From positions 1 through 25,008 of IMG/VR virus record IMGVR_UViG_3300032299_000162: a DNA stretch of 25,008 nucleotides, one strand, 5' to 3'. The DNA comes from a virus. Of the stretch, positions 21,572 to 25,008 are shown piece by piece (within the stretch, counting starts at the first letter, position 1; every line of letters starts with the position of its first letter). Made by a program: the position numbers and the translations under genes. The notes beneath the pieces were generated by a model, which saw only the letters and a list, made by a program, of their open reading frames with translations, did not search any database and was not told the DNA's origin.

Positions 21572-23635
21572 TTATCCTTTTGGTAAAAACTTAGATGGTT
21601 TGATTTGTTTGCCCTGTTTTTTGTTTCCAGTACGGGCCTTACGAATACGATCCATCATTGCGTATAACTGTTTAGCGCCAGCGTCAGTAGAGCCGTTGCC
21701 GAGATGAGAAACCACATCCGCAGGAATAACAAATTCCCCATCAGCCAGACGAGCAGGCTGCTTATTAGAAATAGTGGCAGGAATATTGTCAGACATACCA
21801 TCGCCAGGACCTTTAAGCAAACGTCCACCATCTGAGTATCCTCCTAAATGCCCTATGTCAGCTATGCCGCCTTGAGCAAAAGGCATTGTATAGTTTGCTG
21901 CAACCGCGTAATCTTTACTTCTTCCTGGCATAGATTTAATTGCTCGTTGTAGGCTTATATCAAAAGTAGGATCATATTCAGATTCTTTACTTGACCTATA
22001 ACCAATATCCATCATTCCTGGGTTAGCTAAAATCTTTTTATCAGGAGTCATCATTGCATTTCCTGATAATCCTGCGCGCACATTGCCACCAAAAGCTTCT
22101 GAGTTTACGCCTAAACGACCACTTACAGATGGAGGAGGGGTCATAAGTCCAAGACCTTCTACATATTGAGCTGAAGGAACGTCAAACCTTGCATTAATTT
22201 TATCTAATAGTTCGGCTCTTCTTTGGCTTTCCAAAAGATCTTCTACCATTCTTGGTATATTACTTTCAGAAGATCCTTTAATATTGTTTCTTATTCTTTT
22301 TAGAATTTGTTCTTCCGTGTCAGCTTCAGCTTGGCCGCCACCAGACATTTCTTTTGCGCCTCTATCTGGTGCAAACTCAGACAACTTTGACATCGTAATT
22401 TGAGGCATTAAGTTTGCCCAAGGAGTCTTTTCATATCCAGAAGTTATTGGCAATCCACTTCTATATGCTGAACCTGGATTAAAGGCATTATCACCTGCGT
22501 TTGGGTTAAGTCCTTGACCAGAATATCTTTGTTGATTGCTGCCACCCAATTGGTTTATTAATGAGTTTGCCAATAAAGCTCCACGAACTGTATTTAATGC
22601 AGTGCTTCCACCGCCACCAGCAGCTGCTCCACCAGCTCCAGATGCACCAGCTGTACCAGCTCCAGCTGTACCAGCTCCAGCTGCACCAGCTGCGGTATAT
22701 GCTCCAGGAGCAATAGTAAAACTAGCGCCACTTCCAGCGGCAGGAACAAATGCTCCACCGCCAGTTAAACCAGCAGCTCCAGCAGTTTCTAGCGCACCAG
22801 CAGCGCCAGCAGCAGGAGCAAAATAGGCTGCAGCAGCACCGCCTCCTAAAATAGCAGCTATGGTAAGGTAATCTTGAGCAGTCATGCCCATAGCACCACC
22901 ACCAGATTTTTGCTGGTTAATAATGCGGTTTTGGTTTTGTATGTTAGCAGATTGGCTGCTATTGCCTAATATGCTATTAATTTCATCTTCGCTAAGACCA
23001 GCTTTTTTTGATTGTTCAATTTGATCTTGAATCACTGGTAGTCCAGCTTCATTTCTTTCAGATCTGTTTTGCCCAATTTGCCACCCTTGTTGGTGACCTA
23101 ACCAAGACAGTTGATTTCTATTCCATTGTGCTGGGTCTACTTCTTTTAACTCTGAAAACTGTTTCCATGTAGGCTCATAGTTTTCGTTGGCATTATATTG
23201 ATCCTTTAATGATTGGCCCAAAGCATTCATCAATTCAATCTTATATTGCTGAGGATCAGCCTCTTTTAAAGCATTTAAAGATTGTATTTTGTTTGAGTCA
23301 CTTAAAGTTTCATAGGATAGATTGTTAAGATCTGGGTTACCAAATGTAAAGTCATTTTCGGGTGCTTGTACTTGGCTGCCATCTTCACCGTCAAAACGAG
23401 GAATACTAGCTATACCGCCAGCTCTAAATGGTTGTGCGGGTAAACCCGTATACGCATTAGTTCTGGCATCATAGTCAGATTGAATAGTCTGAGCGCTGGT
23501 AGGCAGCTGGTTTGATACAGCGTACTGAGTTCTGTCCATTTGGGACTGTGGAAACATAGAATTTCTCGCCAGACGGTCAATTCCTGTCAGGCCAGCACCT
23601 TGCAAATTCTGTTGAGTAATGGAATCTAAGCCCAT
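21572..23635 (-). CDS. low-complexity virion protein, 687 aa, with Ala/Gly repeat and C-terminal GGRLLKGPGDGMSD motif
   Basis: Opens MGLDSITQQNLQGAGLTGID, followed by a hydrophilic helical part with FRAGGIASIPRF. Residues about 270-350 are almost entirely Ala, Gly, Thr and Ser (AGTAGAGTAGASGAGGAAAG region) encoded by a 15-bp tandem DNA repeat. The C-terminus has FAQGGIADIGHLGGYSDGG, then GPGDGMSDNIPATI and LADGEFVIPADVVSHLGNGS, ending with a Lys-rich tail. That C-terminal block is shared by many short-tailed phage virion proteins whose function is not assigned to my knowledge. No signal peptide or transmembrane helix is evident outside the Ala/Gly segment. Starts 38 bases after the 101-aa gene. 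Confidence 0.7.
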   Translation of the reverse strand: MGLDSITQQNLQGAGLTGIDRLARNSMFPQSQMDRTQYAVSNQLPTSAQTIQSDYDARTNAYTGLPAQPFRAGGIASIPRFDGEDGSQVQAPENDFTFGNPDLNNLSYETLSDSNKIQSLNALKEADPQQYKIELMNALGQSLKDQYNANENYEPTWKQFSELKEVDPAQWNRNQLSWLGHQQGWQIGQNRSERNEAGLPVIQDQIEQSKKAGLSEDEINSILGNSSQSANIQNQNRIINQQKSGGGAMGMTAQDYLTIAAILGGGAAAAYFAPAAGAAGALETAGAAGLTGGGAFVPAAGSGASFTIAPGAYTAAGAAGAGTAGAGTAGASGAGGAAAGGGGSTALNTVRGALLANSLINQLGGSNQQRYSGQGLNPNAGDNAFNPGSAYRSGLPITSGYEKTPWANLMPQITMSKLSEFAPDRGAKEMSGGGQAEADTEEQILKRIRNNIKGSSESNIPRMVEDLLESQRRAELLDKINARFDVPSAQYVEGLGLMTPPPSVSGRLGVNSEAFGGNVRAGLSGNAMMTPDKKILANPGMMDIGYRSSKESEYDPTFDISLQRAIKSMPGRSKDYAVAANYTMPFAQGGIADIGHLGGYSDGGRLLKGPGDGMSDNIPATISNKQPARLADGEFVIPADVVSHLGNGSTDAGAKQLYAMMDRIRKARTGNKKQGKQIKPSKFLPKG
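22636..22695. repeat. 15-bp tandem repeat inside the 687-aa gene
   Basis: CTGTACCAGCTCCAG occurs twice in a row (22651-22665 and 22666-22680) with degenerate copies on either side. It encodes the AGAGT repeats of the virion protein. The repeat is in frame (15 bp equals five codons), so copy-number changes would not break the protein; this is a likely hypervariable site by slippage. Confidence 0.75.
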
Positions 23636-23673
23636 ATATGACCTTTTAGGACGAATTTACTAGAGTTTATCAT

Positions 23674-23979
23674 CTAAACCTTAACTTTCAAAACATTAGC
23701 GTTAGAGGTATCAACATAAACATCACCTATTCTGAGGCTTGATATTTCAACCTGAGTTGGCAAGCTCAAAACTTGAACGCCAGTAGCATTGGCTTGGCTA
23801 AAATTAAGGGCAGAAACCACCCTATTACCCGTTCTTAGGGTAGACATAGCACAAACACCAGGGGTATCTAGCTGGGAAAAGTATAGGCGCAAGACGTTAT
23901 TAAGCTGGTCTTGGTACTGTTGGCTATATTCAACAGGAGCAATAGGTAAGTTAGGGGCTTGGGTTGTTCCAGTACTCAT
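23674..23979 (-). CDS. small virion-associated protein, 101 aa
   Basis: Begins MSTGTTQAPNLPIAPVEYSQ followed by QYQDQLNNVLRLYFSQLDTP, a pattern common among small proteins next to short-tailed phage tail genes. The C-terminal half is beta-rich (VQVLSLPTQVEISSLRIGDVYVDTSNANVLKV). There is one cysteine. Its ATG (23979) overlaps the tail-protein stop as ATGA. No known function; the neighbour context suggests a tail-tip, adaptor or assembly component. Confidence 0.65.
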   Translation of the reverse strand: MSTGTTQAPNLPIAPVEYSQQYQDQLNNVLRLYFSQLDTPGVCAMSTLRTGNRVVSALNFSQANATGVQVLSLPTQVEISSLRIGDVYVDTSNANVLKVKV

Positions 23980-25008
23980 CTTCTGCCATCATTCTTAATG
24001 TCAATACGAGGTGCGCCTAACTGCCAAGCCACGCCTAAACCATTTGAGCTAATCTTAAATGCCATCTGCCGACCACGCAAACGGGTATATACCTGACCAG
24101 TAAACTCTTGAACCGTATACTGTGGGTATACAGAATAGTTGTTAGAACTGGTAACTCCAGGAGTATCAGAATCTCCATACGCAGATCCACTGTTATAACG
24201 TGGCTGTAGTGTCATAGTTACTGCTGGCTGGTTTACATTTGAGCCGTTAAAGTTAATGTCTGGCAATATCCTCCAGACTAATCCAAAGTTATGACCATCG
24301 CCAATATCAAAGTCAGAAGACTGCACATAGGCGGTAATAGGCAATGTTGTGGCTGTAGACTGGTCATCGTTACCAAGTTCATGGTAATTGATATTTCCAG
24401 TAGGATTACCTACATCATCAGCGCCATTAATAAATGCCCCCATAGGATTCTGACGAATACCAGAGTCTAGCCAAGCAGTACGGTTTAGAGTACCGTAATA
24501 CCATACACGATCCAAATAGTTATAAATAATGTATTTGTCAATTACCGTGCTGTTAGTAGAACAATAAAACCACCAAATTTCGTTGTAGCCTTCATTACCG
24601 CCAACAGTAACCTGATAACCTTGGTCTTTATTAATGTCCGCAAAAACATATTGACGCAGCGCACAAGGCAAAGTTTCCACACGGCCTGAGTACATATAGA
24701 ACTTATCAGCACCCATCCAATAAGTAACGTTATTAATGGTAATTGCCGCATTAGGAGAAATGATAGAAATGTTATCCATCAAGATTTGAAATCCCCAAAC
24801 ATAAGGAGGCCCAAGATATTGCATAGAATAGATAGCCGAATCAGTCCATACCAAGATCTCTTGGCGAGTAGCCTTGGCTGACATAATGTATGAGCCGTTT
24901 GATAGGCGGAATTCACCAGATTGATTTGTGATTGCGGGAACCCATTCATATGGATTTTCTTGATCTGACCAGCGTACAAGCATAGGATCAAACGGTGTAG
25001 CTGGATCA
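23976..25008 (-). CDS. tail protein resembling P22 gp10 (packaged-DNA stabilisation/tail hub), partial at 5' end
   Basis: 343 codons are visible; the frame continues past the right edge (DPATPFDP precedes the first in-frame Met at 24983), so the N-terminus is missing. It is beta-rich with repeated short strands, as expected of a propeller-like tail protein: MLVRWSDQENPYEWVPA, EILVWTDSAIYSMQYLGPPY, ITINNVTYWMGADKFYMYSG, LRQYVFADINKDQGY and EIWWFYCS. The W-S-D...P-x-E-W phrase and the Trp/Tyr-rich blades recall the P22 gp10 stabilisation-protein family; this is from memory of family appearance, not a search. The stop overlaps the 101-aa gene as ATGA. A different tail component (hub or fibre adaptor) is possible. 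Confidence 0.6.
   Translation of the reverse strand, partial: DPATPFDPMLVRWSDQENPYEWVPAITNQSGEFRLSNGSYIMSAKATRQEILVWTDSAIYSMQYLGPPYVWGFQILMDNISIISPNAAITINNVTYWMGADKFYMYSGRVETLPCALRQYVFADINKDQGYQVTVGGNEGYNEIWWFYCSTNSTVIDKYIIYNYLDRVWYYGTLNRTAWLDSGIRQNPMGAFINGADDVGNPTGNINYHELGNDDQSTATTLPITAYVQSSDFDIGDGHNFGLVWRILPDINFNGSNVNQPAVTMTLQPRYNSGSAYGDSDTPGVTSSNNYSVYPQYTVQEFTGQVYTRLRGRQMAFKISSNGLGVAWQLGAPRIDIKNDGRR

Noticed and set aside
22621-22700. CRISPR-like repeats
   Set aside because: The repeats are 15 bp, contiguous without spacers, and in frame with an Ala/Gly-rich coding region; they are coding low complexity.
22536-22826. Plus-strand ORF rich in Ala and Pro
   Set aside because: It is the antisense shadow of the Ala/Gly repeats of the 687-aa virion gene; no ribosome site or independent support.

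Overview
The window is part of a tailed double-stranded DNA phage genome (Caudoviricetes), or less likely a prophage. There are no rRNA, tRNA or host housekeeping genes. Genes are packed with ATGA or TAATG stop/start overlaps, and all but one lie on the minus strand. The contents are phage-typical: a gp10-like tail protein, very large virion proteins, an ERF annealing protein, a RusA resolvase, a DUF1364 nuclease and ParB-like proteins. The moderately AT-rich sequence and the P22-like order of tail genes suggest a short-tailed phage of a Gram-negative host, perhaps a freshwater betaproteobacterium. The host guess is inference only.

Layout, in the direction of minus-strand transcription (right to left). 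(1) 25008-12554, virion module: a tail protein cut by the right edge that resembles P22 gp10, a 101-aa protein, two low-complexity Gly/Gln/Ala-rich proteins (687 and 743 aa), and a 2257-aa polyvalent protein with two ParB-like modules, an HELLH metallopeptidase motif and an LPD38-like region. The last three occupy the place where P22 carries its ejected proteins. (2) 12497-12147, a lone plus-strand RusA resolvase, with a UUCG-loop terminator at its 3' end and a perfect 9-bp palindrome upstream. (3) 11996-8244, replication/recombination module: small membrane protein, RecB/Cas4-like nuclease, ParB-like protein, tiny exported Cys protein, ERF annealing protein, SSB-like protein with an acidic tail, AT-hook coiled-coil protein and an unknown 140-aa protein. 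(4) 8262-3213: a ribbon-helix-helix protein, then a sugar cassette (GT10 fucosyltransferase-like protein, radical SAM/SPASM-like enzyme, two GT-A glycosyltransferases) interleaved with small proteins, two of which look like paralogues, followed by an unknown protein and a DUF1364 nuclease. (5) 3212-2699: about 510 bases without a convincing gene, rich in inverted repeats, with a strong terminator and a possible promoter. (6) 2698-1: a 59-aa protein with a TTG start, a ParB-HTH protein, a 52-aa protein and an SF2 DECH helicase cut by the left edge.

Working together, modules 2, 3 and 6 would process, anneal and resolve phage DNA. Module 4 would modify a glycan, either host surface polysaccharide or phage DNA/virion. 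Module 1 would build the tail and the proteins ejected with the genome. The most unusual parts are the radical SAM plus fucosyltransferase cassette, the repeat-rich noncoding segment before the helicase operon, and the multi-domain 2257-aa protein.
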